DNA of 43,806 nt from an uncultured Pelagibacteraceae bacterium (GCA_902597215.1 CACJWU010000003.1:1-43806), one strand, 5' to 3'; shown: positions 25,461 to 34,044, counted from the stretch's first letter. The notes: generated by a model not told the origin, from the sequence alone. Program-made: numbers and translations.

Positions 25461-27048
25461 AATTATCTAAAGTTTTAAATAACATACTTTTACCCAAAGC
25501 ATACAGAAACAAGTTGTACGGATAATGATGTAATGGGCAAATATTCAAATATATTAAGGCAGTTAATATTCTCACTTTTTTAGTATCAAAATTATTTTCA
25601 ATTAGCCATTTTTCAAAAAATTTAATGGCTTTTTTTTGATGTTTACTAGAAATTATTGAAATTTTAATTTTATTTTTAATCCAACTCACTTTAAAATTAT
25701 TTTTCACAACCTGTAAATGAGAAACATAAAGCCCATGCATTATTTTAGCTAAATCATAGTAAATATCACCATAATCAATTATACCTTCAAAGTCTTGTCT
25801 CCAATCTAAATAAATAAATTTTTTATGGCGGTATAAAACATTTTCAAAATGTAAATCTCCATGAAATCTAGTTGGTTGTCCATTTGAAATATTCTTCCAG
25901 TTTATTCTTTTTAATAAATTTGATAATTTAGGTGTTTTAACATTATTAATTATTGTTTTATGATCTTTTTTTAAAGAATTTTTATAAAATAAATTTATTC
26001 TTTTTAGTGTTTTATTTTTATAAAATTTTAAACAACTTTTATTAAAAAGATTTTTTTTTTTTGAATCTAAAAATTTCTTTTTCCAAAAAATCTTATTAAA
26101 ATTTAAAAAATTTTTGAAATTTTTTAAATTTTGGTTACGTGATAAAACTTCACCTTTAACTTTTTTGTAAATATAGTAATTTTCTCTTTTAATGATAATT
26201 TTAGGAGTAAATCCTATTAAAAATTTTTGTCTAGCTACTCTTTGTTTAATAAATCTTTGGCTTTCATGATATTTAATTACTAAATTATTAACAAACCAAA
26301 TAGCCTCACTTTTCTTTGGTAATATAGAATTTTCTTTTTTTTGAAAAAAATTTCTTGCATCTTTTAAGGCAATCAAATTTCCAGTATCAAACCAATCAAA
26401 AAATTTATAACTAATACCAATATTTTTTTGTAAAAATTTGTCAAAAATAAAAGATTCTCCTTTTTTAATAAATTCTTTATTCTTAATATCGGCAAAATCC
26501 CAAAATTTTTTGTAATCATAAATTTCTGATAAACCAATATAGACAGGTAATTTTTTTTTTGATTTAAAGCTCTTTTCTTTAATGAATTTAACTTTATAAT
26601 CTTTTAAAATAGCTTTTCTATATTCGTTAGTTGTTTTTCTTTTAGATAATCCAATCCAATTTTTTTTTATAAAATCTATTTTATTCAAAATAATTGTATC
26701 ACATGAAATAAAAATAAATGGTTTTTGTAAATATGTTTTACATTCATAAAGAGATCTGCCAAGACCAGAATTTTTACCTTTATAATTTTTAATATTTTTA
26801 AAAAAAAATTTTTTTTTAGGATAAATATCTTTCAAAAAATTTTTTAAAAATTTCCCTTTATAACCTAAGGCAATTACAAATTCTGTTTTGTTTTGAAAAG
26901 AGTCTATTATATGACATATCGCTGGTTTAGTACCAACAGTTAAAAGGGCTTTGTTAAGACTCAATTCATCTTCAACTCTGCTCCCAACACCAGCACAAGG
27001 AATAAAAACTGTTAATTTATTTTGGGTTTTAGATTCTTTTGTAATCAT
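25450..27048 (-). CDS. Fused nucleotidyltransferase and APH-type small-molecule kinase
   Basis: Two domains are visible in 532 residues. The N-terminal half (about 12-235) is a nucleotidyltransferase: FIPCAGVGSRVED (15-27), NKALLTVGTKP (32-42), ISCDTI (114-119) and WFDTGNL (219-225). The usual G-x-R-x-x-P...K-P loop is altered. The C-terminal half (about 245-532) is an APH/choline-kinase-type phosphotransferase with HGDLHFENVL (396-405) and LDWRQDFEG (414-422), so the catalytic Asp and metal-binding residues are intact. The order and pairing recall LicC-LicA choline-phosphate enzymes and the MurU/AmgK pair of sugar recycling. It could phosphorylate a sugar or amino alcohol and then activate it as an NDP derivative. 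The substrate is unknown. Confidence 0.75.
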   Translation of the reverse strand: MITKESKTQNKLTVFIPCAGVGSRVEDELSLNKALLTVGTKPAICHIIDSFQNKTEFVIALGYKGKFLKNFLKDIYPKKKFFFKNIKNYKGKNSGLGRSLYECKTYLQKPFIFISCDTIILNKIDFIKKNWIGLSKRKTTNEYRKAILKDYKVKFIKEKSFKSKKKLPVYIGLSEIYDYKKFWDFADIKNKEFIKKGESFIFDKFLQKNIGISYKFFDWFDTGNLIALKDARNFFQKKENSILPKKSEAIWFVNNLVIKYHESQRFIKQRVARQKFLIGFTPKIIIKRENYYIYKKVKGEVLSRNQNLKNFKNFLNFNKIFWKKKFLDSKKKNLFNKSCLKFYKNKTLKRINLFYKNSLKKDHKTIINNVKTPKLSNLLKRINWKNISNGQPTRFHGDLHFENVLYRHKKFIYLDWRQDFEGIIDYGDIYYDLAKIMHGLYVSHLQVVKNNFKVSWIKNKIKISIISSKHQKKAIKFFEKWLIENNFDTKKVRILTALIYLNICPLHHYPYNLFLYALGKSMLFKTLDNYEK

Positions 27049-27370
27049 CCTGCAATCTTACAACATCATCAATTTCAGGAGTACTGGCCTCTAGATACGT
27101 GCAATCTTCAATTGCTTCCATTCTATGAATAATATTTGGTTCAATTGTAATTTTATCATTAGTATTAAATATCTTATCTTTTAAATTATTCTTATCATTT
27201 CCAAGTGAGATCTTAAGTTTTCCATTTAACACGTATATTGTCTCTTTTTTAAATTCATGAAACTGTAAACTACATCTATGATTTTTTTTCATAAAAAGTT
27301 TTTTAAGCATATATTTATCATTTTTTTCTAAAAGCTCTTCATGGCCCCAAGGTTTGTCAATAATTGTCAT
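27029..27370 (-). CDS. Small cupin, phosphomannose isomerase type II-like domain
   Basis: The 113-residue single-domain cupin matches the C-terminal isomerase domain of ManC-type enzymes. It has KPWGHEELL at 6-14, metal ligands Q36, H38 and E43 in LQFHEFKKETIYVLNG, and H82 in the second cupin motif. STPEIDDVVRLQDDY (96-110) is the diagnostic C-terminal segment. It could isomerise a ketose or aldose phosphate or epimerise a sugar phosphate, using a divalent metal. Stand-alone versions of this domain recur in surface-glycan loci without proven activity. It overlaps the nucleotidyltransferase-kinase by 20 bases and is two bases from the gene upstream, so it belongs to the same cassette. Confidence 0.78.
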   Translation of the reverse strand: MTIIDKPWGHEELLEKNDKYMLKKLFMKKNHRCSLQFHEFKKETIYVLNGKLKISLGNDKNNLKDKIFNTNDKITIEPNIIHRMEAIEDCTYLEASTPEIDDVVRLQDDYKRI

Positions 27371-27372
27371 TT

Positions 27373-28188
27373 TTAAATCTTATACTTTAATAATTCAGGA
27401 TTATAATTAAAAAACTGATCATAAAATGTCTTCACATACATCTGCATAGACCATTTACTTTTAAAGCCATATTTATTTTCCATCCATTTTAAACCTTCTT
27501 GTATATAAAGTTTCAGATTTTTATCATAAGAATCAGTCTTAATTTCCTTAGCTTGATTTAACAAATAACTCTCATTTTCACTAATTATCACTTCAGAAGT
27601 AATCGCAGCACTCCAATTATTTATATATGCTTTTGCAATCAATTCACTTTCGGTTCCGTATCCTCTAAAGTTATTTCCATCATACAAAAAATTTAGGTAA
27701 TTTTTTCTATTTTTTATCATCACACTCTCTATAAATTCCTTTTTTATTAAAATAGCGTTATTATGTATAAACCAAAAATATTTTATCTTTTCTTTTTTTA
27801 AAAGCTGCATCTCACCCCAATTTTCTGAACATGGTGATAAAATTCCAATTCTAGGATGTTTTTTCAATATAGCCTCAAATTTCTTAAGGAATTTATAGTT
27901 TTTAAATTCAGTATCATTCGTTAATAAAAAAAAATAGTCATACTTTTCAAATAGATTTTTTTTCCATAGTTTATGCAATGCATAATTCATACCTCTTGGA
28001 AATCTTAAACCATTTTTTACTACACTTGAACTTTTTTCATGCCATGTTACATATTTTGATAATTTATTTCTATCAGAGCCTGCTTCCAAAACATAAATAT
28101 CTGTTTCATTATTTTTTTTTATATTTGTATAAAGTTTATTTGTAACTTCTGGAAGATTCCTATTTAATATAATTGTACAAAATTTCAT
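27373..28188 (-). CDS. GT-A-like glycosyltransferase of the KbaZ-like cassette
   Basis: The 271-residue protein begins MKFCTIILNRNLPEVTNKL, a GT2-like opening without the usual D-D pair. Its metal-binding position is LLTNDTEF (about 93-100 from this ATG), with TND replacing DXD. ILSPCSENWGEM and FRGYGTESELIAKA follow, the latter at the acceptor-side position of this fold. The N-terminus has only weak GT2 similarity, so the family is a guess. ATG at 28188 shares one base with the TGA of the KbaZ-like gene. An in-frame TTG is three bases further upstream. It probably transfers the sugar made by its neighbours. Confidence 0.6.
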   Translation of the reverse strand: MKFCTIILNRNLPEVTNKLYTNIKKNNETDIYVLEAGSDRNKLSKYVTWHEKSSSVVKNGLRFPRGMNYALHKLWKKNLFEKYDYFFLLTNDTEFKNYKFLKKFEAILKKHPRIGILSPCSENWGEMQLLKKEKIKYFWFIHNNAILIKKEFIESVMIKNRKNYLNFLYDGNNFRGYGTESELIAKAYINNWSAAITSEVIISENESYLLNQAKEIKTDSYDKNLKLYIQEGLKWMENKYGFKSKWSMQMYVKTFYDQFFNYNPELLKYKI

Positions 28189-29354
28189 CAATTTATTAGT
28201 CTAAAATTTTTTAAATATCTAAAAATACAGATTTTAATTTGTTTTTTTAATTCATTATCTAAATTAATATTTTTCTTTTGTAAAAATTTTTTTGCTTCAA
28301 TTTTTAAATCTTTAAATTGATTAGATGAGAATATATAATGTCCACATATTATAGCTTTATCTAAATTGGTTGTTTGTGAGTTTTTTATTATCCATTTTTT
28401 CCATTTATTCGACTCAAAAGAAATTTTTATAAATTCATCATATAAGTCTTTCATTTTATTTTTTTGTAAAATTTTCAAAAGTGTTTTCGTTTCAACAACT
28501 CCAAATTCCGGAGCTACATTTGCAGCATGTATTCCTAATTTTGGATGCCACGATAAAGAGTCATTTGTTAAATAATCTGCATTATGTTCTTTCATATAAA
28601 CATTATTCTCATTGCAAATTTCAATCATTTTTAAAAGTTGTATCTCGACTGGTATTTCCTTTTCAACCCTCACTGGTGACTCAAATGAACCTACATTTTT
28701 TGTTTCCATTACTTTTGTGCCAGATTGAATTACTACAAAAGTCACTTTTGGAAGCTTATTTTTTTCACAAAAAGCTCGCATTTCATATAATGTGTTCGTA
28801 AGTTCTTCAAAAGTATTTGTTGAACCATTTTGTTCTTCTGTACCAATTTCAAAAATAATTTTTTTTCTATTTTTTTTAGAAAATTTACAAAGTTCCTTAT
28901 AAATATCAAAAATTCGAATGATTGAATTTTTAAAAGATAATTTTTTATGAATATCTACACTTGTGTCAATATGAATAATTCCAAAATCATTTTTTATATC
29001 ATCATGATAAGATCGAATTGCTGAGCTCATAGCTTTATCTAAGCTTAGGTTTAAATCAATTTCTTTATTATTTTGCCATGGGCCTCCATGATCTCTGGAT
29101 AAAATAATAAAATTTTTTTTGTCCTTTTTTTTTACATAGTCTGCAAAACTCTTTGTCGACCAATTATTTACATAGCCACCACCAAATTCTTCACTATCAA
29201 TTTGTCTTCTGCTTGCAATCATCATTAATGGTACTTTTTTTTCATTTGCAATTTCTATAGCTGAGTCAACTACATTTAAACTCATAGGACCTATTCCTAA
29301 AAGTGTTTTTCTTTTAGTTATTAATTTGTGTAGTAGGTTAAAATTATTTCTCAT
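28188..29354 (-). CDS. GatZ/KbaZ-like TIM-barrel protein (tagatose-bisphosphate aldolase accessory-subunit family)
   Basis: The 388-residue protein follows the GatZ/KbaZ family from end to end. LLGIGPMSLNVVDSAIEIA (18-36) opens the barrel, and PLMMIASRRQID is at 42-53. SRDHGGPWQ (86-94), HIDTSVD (128-134), FEIGTEEQNG (168-177), VIQSGTKV (208-215), KEHNADYL (255-262) and the GIHAANVAPEFG segment (274-285) align with the family's ordered motifs. His89, His257 and His276 lie where a class II aldolase fold places metal ligands. In galactitol metabolism GatZ supports the catalytic GatY; neither GatY/KbaY nor other tagatose genes are in this window. It may act alone on another sugar phosphate. It lies one base beyond the NTF2-like gene and overlaps the next gene by one. 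Confidence 0.8.
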   Translation of the reverse strand: MRNNFNLLHKLITKRKTLLGIGPMSLNVVDSAIEIANEKKVPLMMIASRRQIDSEEFGGGYVNNWSTKSFADYVKKKDKKNFIILSRDHGGPWQNNKEIDLNLSLDKAMSSAIRSYHDDIKNDFGIIHIDTSVDIHKKLSFKNSIIRIFDIYKELCKFSKKNRKKIIFEIGTEEQNGSTNTFEELTNTLYEMRAFCEKNKLPKVTFVVIQSGTKVMETKNVGSFESPVRVEKEIPVEIQLLKMIEICNENNVYMKEHNADYLTNDSLSWHPKLGIHAANVAPEFGVVETKTLLKILQKNKMKDLYDEFIKISFESNKWKKWIIKNSQTTNLDKAIICGHYIFSSNQFKDLKIEAKKFLQKKNINLDNELKKQIKICIFRYLKNFRLIN

Positions 29355-29693
29355 CTAACCTAAATACGCCCTTATACTTTTAATTTCAAATTTTTTATTA
29401 AATTCCAATATATCTATAACATCCAATTTTTTACTATTAAGTCTTATTTCAATAAAACAAATAATCTTGAAATTTTTTAAATAAAATTTCTCTTTAACAT
29501 TTACTTTTATTTTCCTAAATTTTCTAAAAATTTCTGAATTAAATTTAAGGACCTCTTTTCGACCTTTTTTTTTATTGTCCCAATCTTTTAGAGAAATATT
29601 CGAAGCGAAAATTCCTTTTAAAGATTTAATATTTTTATTCTGAAAATAATTGAAATATTTTTTTGAAAGATGAAAAATTTTTTTTTTTGACAT
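29355..29693 (-). CDS. Small NTF2-like (SnoaL-like) fold protein
   Basis: The 112-residue protein has an N-terminal helix with YFNYFQNKNIKSL. This is followed by the NTF2/SnoaL-type DWDNKKKGRKEVLKFNSEIF segment (37-56), then the strands KVNVKEKFYLKNFKIICFIE and VIDILEFNKKFEIKSIRAYLG. The pattern fits the NTF2-like cone fold, in which small molecules bind in a pocket. I see no clear catalytic Asp/His pair, so it might be an isomerase, a binding protein or a scaffold. It is the first gene after a 72-base gap and is followed directly (1-base junction) by the KbaZ-like gene, so it is probably part of that cassette. Confidence 0.6.
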   Translation of the reverse strand: MSKKKIFHLSKKYFNYFQNKNIKSLKGIFASNISLKDWDNKKKGRKEVLKFNSEIFRKFRKIKVNVKEKFYLKNFKIICFIEIRLNSKKLDVIDILEFNKKFEIKSIRAYLG

Positions 29694-29765
29694 TTAACTT
29701 TATGAGTAACTTATTTATATAACAATAAACTTAATATACTATACATATATCTTTTTTGTGAACTC
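29694..29765 (-). promoter_or_regulatory. Intergenic gap, possible start of a separate transcript for the KbaZ-like cassette
   Basis: The 72-base gap splits two minus-strand runs that are otherwise packed tightly. On the minus strand a TTCACA element (about 29762-29757) and TATATT about 18 bases later could form a weak promoter, leaving about 40 bases to the ATG at 29693. I see no hairpin with a T-run that would end the upstream transcript. Confidence 0.25.
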
Positions 29766-30800
29766 CTATTTTTTGAGTAATTTTTGTAAATCTTTTTTAT
29801 TTCCTATATCAATCCAATTTTCAAAAGTTGGGTAATAAAATATTTTTTTTTTCTTATCGATTAAAAAATTTATTAAATCAGTCATATGCAGTTCTTTTTT
29901 TTGTACAAACTTCAAAATACTAGGACTTATCACATAAATTCCCAAATTTATAAAAACATCTTTAATCGGTTTTTCTTTTATGGAAAAAACTCTATTATTT
30001 TTGATACCAAGTTCTCCATACAAAGAGATATTTCGATAATTTTTTGCACAAATTGTTAAATCAGCTTTATTGACTTTATGGTAATTTATTAAACTATCAA
30101 AATCTATATTAGTTACGATATCCGAATTCATAACTAATAAAGGTTTGTTAAGTTTCACGCCTTTAATTAAGGATAAAGATCCAGCAGTGCCTAAGTAGTT
30201 GTTTTCTTTTACATATCTAATATCACAACCAAACTTTTTTCCATTACCAAGATACTTTTCAATTTTTTTTCCAAGATAATTTATGGAGATTATAAATTTA
30301 TTAAATCCTTGATCTATAAATTTTAAAATTAAACTTTCTATTAAAGGTATATCATTTATTTTAATTAGTGGTTTAGGTGTATTTTTTGTAAGGGGTCTTA
30401 ATCTCTTTCCTTTCCCTCCAGCCATAAGAAAAACGTGATTAAATTTTTCATCGAACAAACTTTCTGTAGTTTGAATCTTTACCAGATTTTTTTTATTATT
30501 TAAAATTGGAATATATTTTAAATCTTTTTTTTTCATTAAAGCATCATTTAATTTTTTTGAACTATCTGTGAATACATAAGAAAAATTTTTATTCATAAAC
30601 TGATTTACAGTTCCTTTAAGTACCTTTTTCTTTATAAGGAATCTTCTGATATCTCCATCAGTAATCGAACCAACTAATTTTTTTTTCTTATTGACAACAA
30701 ACAACACCTTAATCTTAGATTTTTCCATTTTTTTCAAAGCAATATCGATACTTTGATAATCATAAACTAAATTTTGATTTATTTTTTTTAGTATGTACAT
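29766..30800 (-). CDS. CBS-domain nucleotidyltransferase (PtmE-like, sugar-1-phosphate guanylyltransferase family)
   Basis: The 344-residue protein has two CBS domains at about 8-115 (VGSITDGDIRRFLI in the first) and a nucleotidyltransferase domain from 122. The latter shows LMAGGKGKRLRPLT (124-137), followed by NTPKPL, SDIV near 226 and WIDIGNK near the end. This CBS-NTP-transferase form is that of PtmE, which makes GDP-glucosamine at the entry to the GDP-legionaminate route in Campylobacter. It lies directly downstream of LegG-, LegI- and LegB-like genes, which strengthens that reading. The stop is near the 72-base gap, and the start overlaps the upstream gene by 13 bases. CBS domains suggest nucleotide regulation. 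The nucleotide choice (GTP or CTP) is not proven. Confidence 0.82.
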   Translation of the reverse strand: MYILKKINQNLVYDYQSIDIALKKMEKSKIKVLFVVNKKKKLVGSITDGDIRRFLIKKKVLKGTVNQFMNKNFSYVFTDSSKKLNDALMKKKDLKYIPILNNKKNLVKIQTTESLFDEKFNHVFLMAGGKGKRLRPLTKNTPKPLIKINDIPLIESLILKFIDQGFNKFIISINYLGKKIEKYLGNGKKFGCDIRYVKENNYLGTAGSLSLIKGVKLNKPLLVMNSDIVTNIDFDSLINYHKVNKADLTICAKNYRNISLYGELGIKNNRVFSIKEKPIKDVFINLGIYVISPSILKFVQKKELHMTDLINFLIDKKKKIFYYPTFENWIDIGNKKDLQKLLKK

Positions 30801-31957
30801 TTTTTAAGATTAAAATTTTTTTTTCCTATTGATTTAATTATATATTTCTTAATATTAGACAAACTTATTTTAATTGCATAAGGATTAGAGTCTGATTTGA
30901 ATTTTTCGTTTATCTTTTTTATAATGATTTGATTTATAATTTTGTAATTGATTTTTTTTACATCAGTAATATTTCTTGTCTTTATTCTGCTGTTCTGCCT
31001 AGATCCAATATTTATACTTTTACATCTAAAAAAAATTGGTTCTTTTATTCCGCTAGATGAATTTCCTAAACAAATCCCAGAATTATTAGAACCAACATAA
31101 TTTAAAAGTGAATGATAATTTCTAGTACCTAAACTTTTAAATATTTTAAAATTACTCATTTTTTTCAATTTAGAAAGCTCATTTAAAATAATTTTATAAC
31201 CTGGATCAAAATTAGGATAAGTTGCTATTATCTGAAATTTATTACTATCAAGTTTTTTCAGTGCTTTAACTGTTTCTTTGATTTCTTTTTGCGTTTCAGA
31301 AATTTTTAATGGCAAGGGATGCATTGTAAATAATATTATTTTTTTTTTTGAGTCTATATTAAATTTCTTCACTAATTCTTTTTTACTCAACAGCTTAGAT
31401 TTCTTAAAATTAAAAAAAGTTGAATATCCCACATTTAGAACTCTCCACTCTTCTTCACCAAGTTTAAGTATTCTTTTGTAAGAGTCTTTATTAGATGTTA
31501 AATGTATGTTTGATAACTTTGTAATTGAATGTCTTATATTATCATCAAGCGTTCCACCCTCAGTTTTATCTCCACCTTCATAATGGATAATAGGTATTTT
31601 ATTTAAGTAAGCAGTTAATGCAACAGACATCGTTTCAAACCTATCAGAAAACAAAAAAAATAAATCGATACGATTTTTTTTTAAAAAATTATTAACCTGT
31701 TTTTGCAAAATATTAAAATATTCACAAGTTTGACTTAAAGTATCTGTTTTATTGTTTATATAAATTTTTTTAATATTTTTTATCCCATCTTTTCTTATTT
31801 CCGAAAAGGTGTGACCTAAATCCTTCTTTAAATGTGAACCACTTACAATCAAAAAAGTTTTAAAATTTTTATCTTTTTGGAAAGATTTAATAAATGGTCG
31901 TATCATTCCATATTCAGCTCTATTTCCACTAAAAAAAACAACGTTTAATTTTCTCAT
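30788..31957 (-). CDS. Hydrolysing NDP-HexNAc 2-epimerase (NeuC/LegG family)
   Basis: This 389-residue GT-B-fold enzyme opens VVFFSGNRAEYGMIRP (6-21), the invariant N-terminus of the NeuC/LegG branch. HYEGGDKTEGGTLDDNIRHS (about 125-144) supplies the catalytic Asp and Glu and substrate-binding residues, and GNSSSGIKEP (about 297-306) is the nucleotide phosphate loop. It hydrolyses the NDP-sugar and inverts C2 to give a free ManNAc-like sugar, the substrate of the synthase next door. Distinguishing NeuC (UDP-GlcNAc) from LegG (UDP/GDP-2,4-diacetamido sugar) needs alignment; the adjacent PtmE- and LegB-like genes favour LegG. Its ATG shares one base with the stop of the synthase. Confidence 0.85.
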   Translation of the reverse strand: MRKLNVVFFSGNRAEYGMIRPFIKSFQKDKNFKTFLIVSGSHLKKDLGHTFSEIRKDGIKNIKKIYINNKTDTLSQTCEYFNILQKQVNNFLKKNRIDLFFLFSDRFETMSVALTAYLNKIPIIHYEGGDKTEGGTLDDNIRHSITKLSNIHLTSNKDSYKRILKLGEEEWRVLNVGYSTFFNFKKSKLLSKKELVKKFNIDSKKKIILFTMHPLPLKISETQKEIKETVKALKKLDSNKFQIIATYPNFDPGYKIILNELSKLKKMSNFKIFKSLGTRNYHSLLNYVGSNNSGICLGNSSSGIKEPIFFRCKSINIGSRQNSRIKTRNITDVKKINYKIINQIIIKKINEKFKSDSNPYAIKISLSNIKKYIIKSIGKKNFNLKKCTY

Positions 31958-33003
31958 TAATTTTTTTTTAAGTGAGATTTTTTAATCTGTGTATCAGCAT
32001 TTATATTTCTATATACTTTTCGACCATATAAAGATTTTAAACTTTTAGCTAAAAAATCACCAGTGCCTGGTCTTTTTACCCAAATATTTTTCTTATTTAG
32101 AATTTCACCTTTATTGATTTTTTTTATTGCAACAACAGAAGCAAAAGCAAATTTCATAGTGCTTTTCTCCTCTTTTGGAGGTCTCTTGTTTCCAGGTAAA
32201 GCTTTAAATAAAAAATTTGATGCCTCTAATAAATTTTTTAAATCAGTCTTATCCATTGATGCTGAGATATCTGGTCCTTTTCTATTTTTGTTATCAACAT
32301 AATGTCTTTCAATAATTGAGACTCCTAATCCTAAAGCAGCATAAGAAGTATAATTATTTTTTGTGTGATCAGATAAACCCAAAACAGCTTTAGGAAAATT
32401 TTTTCTAAGTTCATTTAATGCATTTAATCTTACAAGATGTGGAGGAGTTGGGTAAAGATTGGTACAATGCATTAATGCATAGGGAATTTTATACTTTTCG
32501 ATGATATTAACAGCAATTTTTATACTTTTTAAATCGTTCATACCAGTACTTAGAATTATAGGTTTTTTAAATTTACATACGTGCTCTATAAGTGGATAAT
32601 TATTGCACTCTCCAGAACCAATCTTAAAAGCTTTTACACCCAAAGAATTAAGTCTATCCGCAGCTTCTTTTGAAAAAGGTGTACTTAGAAAAATCATGTT
32701 TTTTTTTTCAACATATTTTTTCAATTTTTTTTCATCATCTAAACTTAAAGAACATTTATCTATAATTTCATATATATTTTTTTTGGTGTGAACAGGAATA
32801 ATTTTTTTTGCTTCGCTACTCATTTCTTTATTAGCAATATGAGTTTGATGTTTGACTATTTCCGCTCCACAAGTTTTTGCACTATCTATTATTTTTTTTG
32901 CTAATTTTAAAGATCCATTATGGTTGATACCGAGTTCAGCAATTATCAGTGGTTTATGTAAAGGTCCAACTTTTCTTTTGCCAATTTTAATTTCAGGTAT
33001 CAC
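31957..33003 (-). CDS. Nonulosonic acid synthase (NeuB/LegI family), GTG start
   Basis: The 348-residue protein has a NeuB TIM barrel (about 15-270) and a C-terminal antifreeze-like SAF domain (about 285-345). Barrel motifs are IIAELGINHNGSLKLAK (19-35), EIVKHQTH (53-60), FLSTPFS (about 110) and KIGSGE (about 126). These are the phosphoenolpyruvate- and metal-binding residues of NeuB, NeuA-linked pathways and LegI. It condenses a ManNAc-like sugar with PEP. The start is GTG at 33003, two bases after the upstream TAA. The first in-frame ATG lies near codon 65, which would delete the barrel entry. It lies between LegB- and LegG-like genes. The SAF domain end KVYRNINADTQI supports a complete protein. 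Confidence 0.88.
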   Translation of the reverse strand: MIPEIKIGKRKVGPLHKPLIIAELGINHNGSLKLAKKIIDSAKTCGAEIVKHQTHIANKEMSSEAKKIIPVHTKKNIYEIIDKCSLSLDDEKKLKKYVEKKNMIFLSTPFSKEAADRLNSLGVKAFKIGSGECNNYPLIEHVCKFKKPIILSTGMNDLKSIKIAVNIIEKYKIPYALMHCTNLYPTPPHLVRLNALNELRKNFPKAVLGLSDHTKNNYTSYAALGLGVSIIERHYVDNKNRKGPDISASMDKTDLKNLLEASNFLFKALPGNKRPPKEEKSTMKFAFASVVAIKKINKGEILNKKNIWVKRPGTGDFLAKSLKSLYGRKVYRNINADTQIKKSHLKKN

Positions 33004-33005
33004 GA

Positions 33006-34022
33006 TTAAATATTATATTTATCAAAATTAGAGTAATTTTTTAAATTTTCTTTTTTTGAAAACCAATTATATGTTTCTATTAAAGCCTTCGTAAAGCCAT
33101 CTTTACTTGAATATTTAGGAGACCATTTTGTAAATTTTTTAATATTATTATTTGATCCTTTTAATTTAAAAACCTCTGCTCTTCTTAACCTTTTTTTATC
33201 AATACGAAGTATAGGTTTTTTTTTACTATATTCACTTATAATCTTAATACATTCTTTGATAGAAAAACATTTTTGAGTTGCAATATTAATTACTTTTCCA
33301 ATAGTTTTTTTGGAATTCATAATTTCAATAATTCCATCAATATTATCATTTACATAAACAAAATCTCTTGAAGTATTAACATTTCCAATATTAATTTTTG
33401 GGTTTTTTCCACCTTTTATAAATTGAGTAATAATAGTTGGAAGAACTGCTCTTAATGATTGTCTAGGCCCAAAAGTGTTAAATGGTCTTGCTATTGCAAT
33501 AGGTATGTTATGTGATTTAAACATAGAAATTGCAAAATTATCAGCCGCTATTTTTGATGCTGCATATGGCGACTCCGCATTAAGAACGGCATTTTCATTA
33601 AGTAAAATATTATTTTTATTCTTAATCAAATTTCCATAAACCTCACTAGATGAAATATGAACAATTTTTTTTATAGAATTTTTATTTTTCATATAACTTC
33701 TAATAATATTTACTAAACCAAGCGTATTAGTTTCAAAAAAAGACTGTGGATTATTAAAAGAATAAGGAACTGAAATCATTGAAGCTAAATTCAAAATAGC
33801 GTTAGATCCTTTAACAGCTTGATCTACAGAATCTTGATCTCTTATATCACCAAATATATATTCGATGTTTTTGTTTTTCTCGTTTTTTAATTTTTTTAAC
33901 CAGCCATACTCTTGCCTAGAACTATAACGAACAAAAGCTCTAACTTTAAAATTTTTTTGCAATAATCTCTCAACTAAATGTGAACCAATAAAACCGCCTG
34001 CACCAGTTACAAGAATTTTCAT
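33006..34022 (-). CDS. LegB-like NDP-sugar 4,6-dehydratase (SDR)
   Basis: The 338-residue extended SDR has TGAGGFIGSH (6-15), an ISSSEVYG segment (123-130) and the catalytic Y153/K157 pair in PYAASK. SSSEVYG, with Ser-Glu in place of RmlB's Thr-Asp-Glu, and VYVNDNIDGI are found in the LegB/PseB-like dehydratases of nonulosonate synthesis. FNTFGPRQSLRAVLPTIIT is the RmlB-like substrate loop. It would convert GDP- or UDP-HexNAc to the 4-keto-6-deoxy sugar. The following LegC aminotransferase step is not encoded nearby. It follows the GT-B gene after 22 bases and precedes the synthase by two bases. Confidence 0.82.
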   Translation of the reverse strand: MKILVTGAGGFIGSHLVERLLQKNFKVRAFVRYSSRQEYGWLKKLKNEKNKNIEYIFGDIRDQDSVDQAVKGSNAILNLASMISVPYSFNNPQSFFETNTLGLVNIIRSYMKNKNSIKKIVHISSSEVYGNLIKNKNNILLNENAVLNAESPYAASKIAADNFAISMFKSHNIPIAIARPFNTFGPRQSLRAVLPTIITQFIKGGKNPKINIGNVNTSRDFVYVNDNIDGIIEIMNSKKTIGKVINIATQKCFSIKECIKIISEYSKKKPILRIDKKRLRRAEVFKLKGSNNNIKKFTKWSPKYSSKDGFTKALIETYNWFSKKENLKNYSNFDKYNI

Positions 34023-34044
34023 ATAATTTTAATTTTTACCATTT

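Noticed and set aside
25827..25840. GGCGGTA-containing string resembling the ops element of long polysaccharide operons
   Set aside because: It lies on the plus strand inside the coding frame of the kinase domain, far from any promoter, and lacks the rest of the JUMPstart sequence.
28366..28801. Two overlapping plus-strand open frames
   Set aside because: Both lie inside the KbaZ-like gene, whose own motifs are intact in order.
32063..32791. Two plus-strand open frames inside the nonulosonate synthase region
   Set aside because: They are antisense to the synthase barrel and SAF domain and show no domain features.
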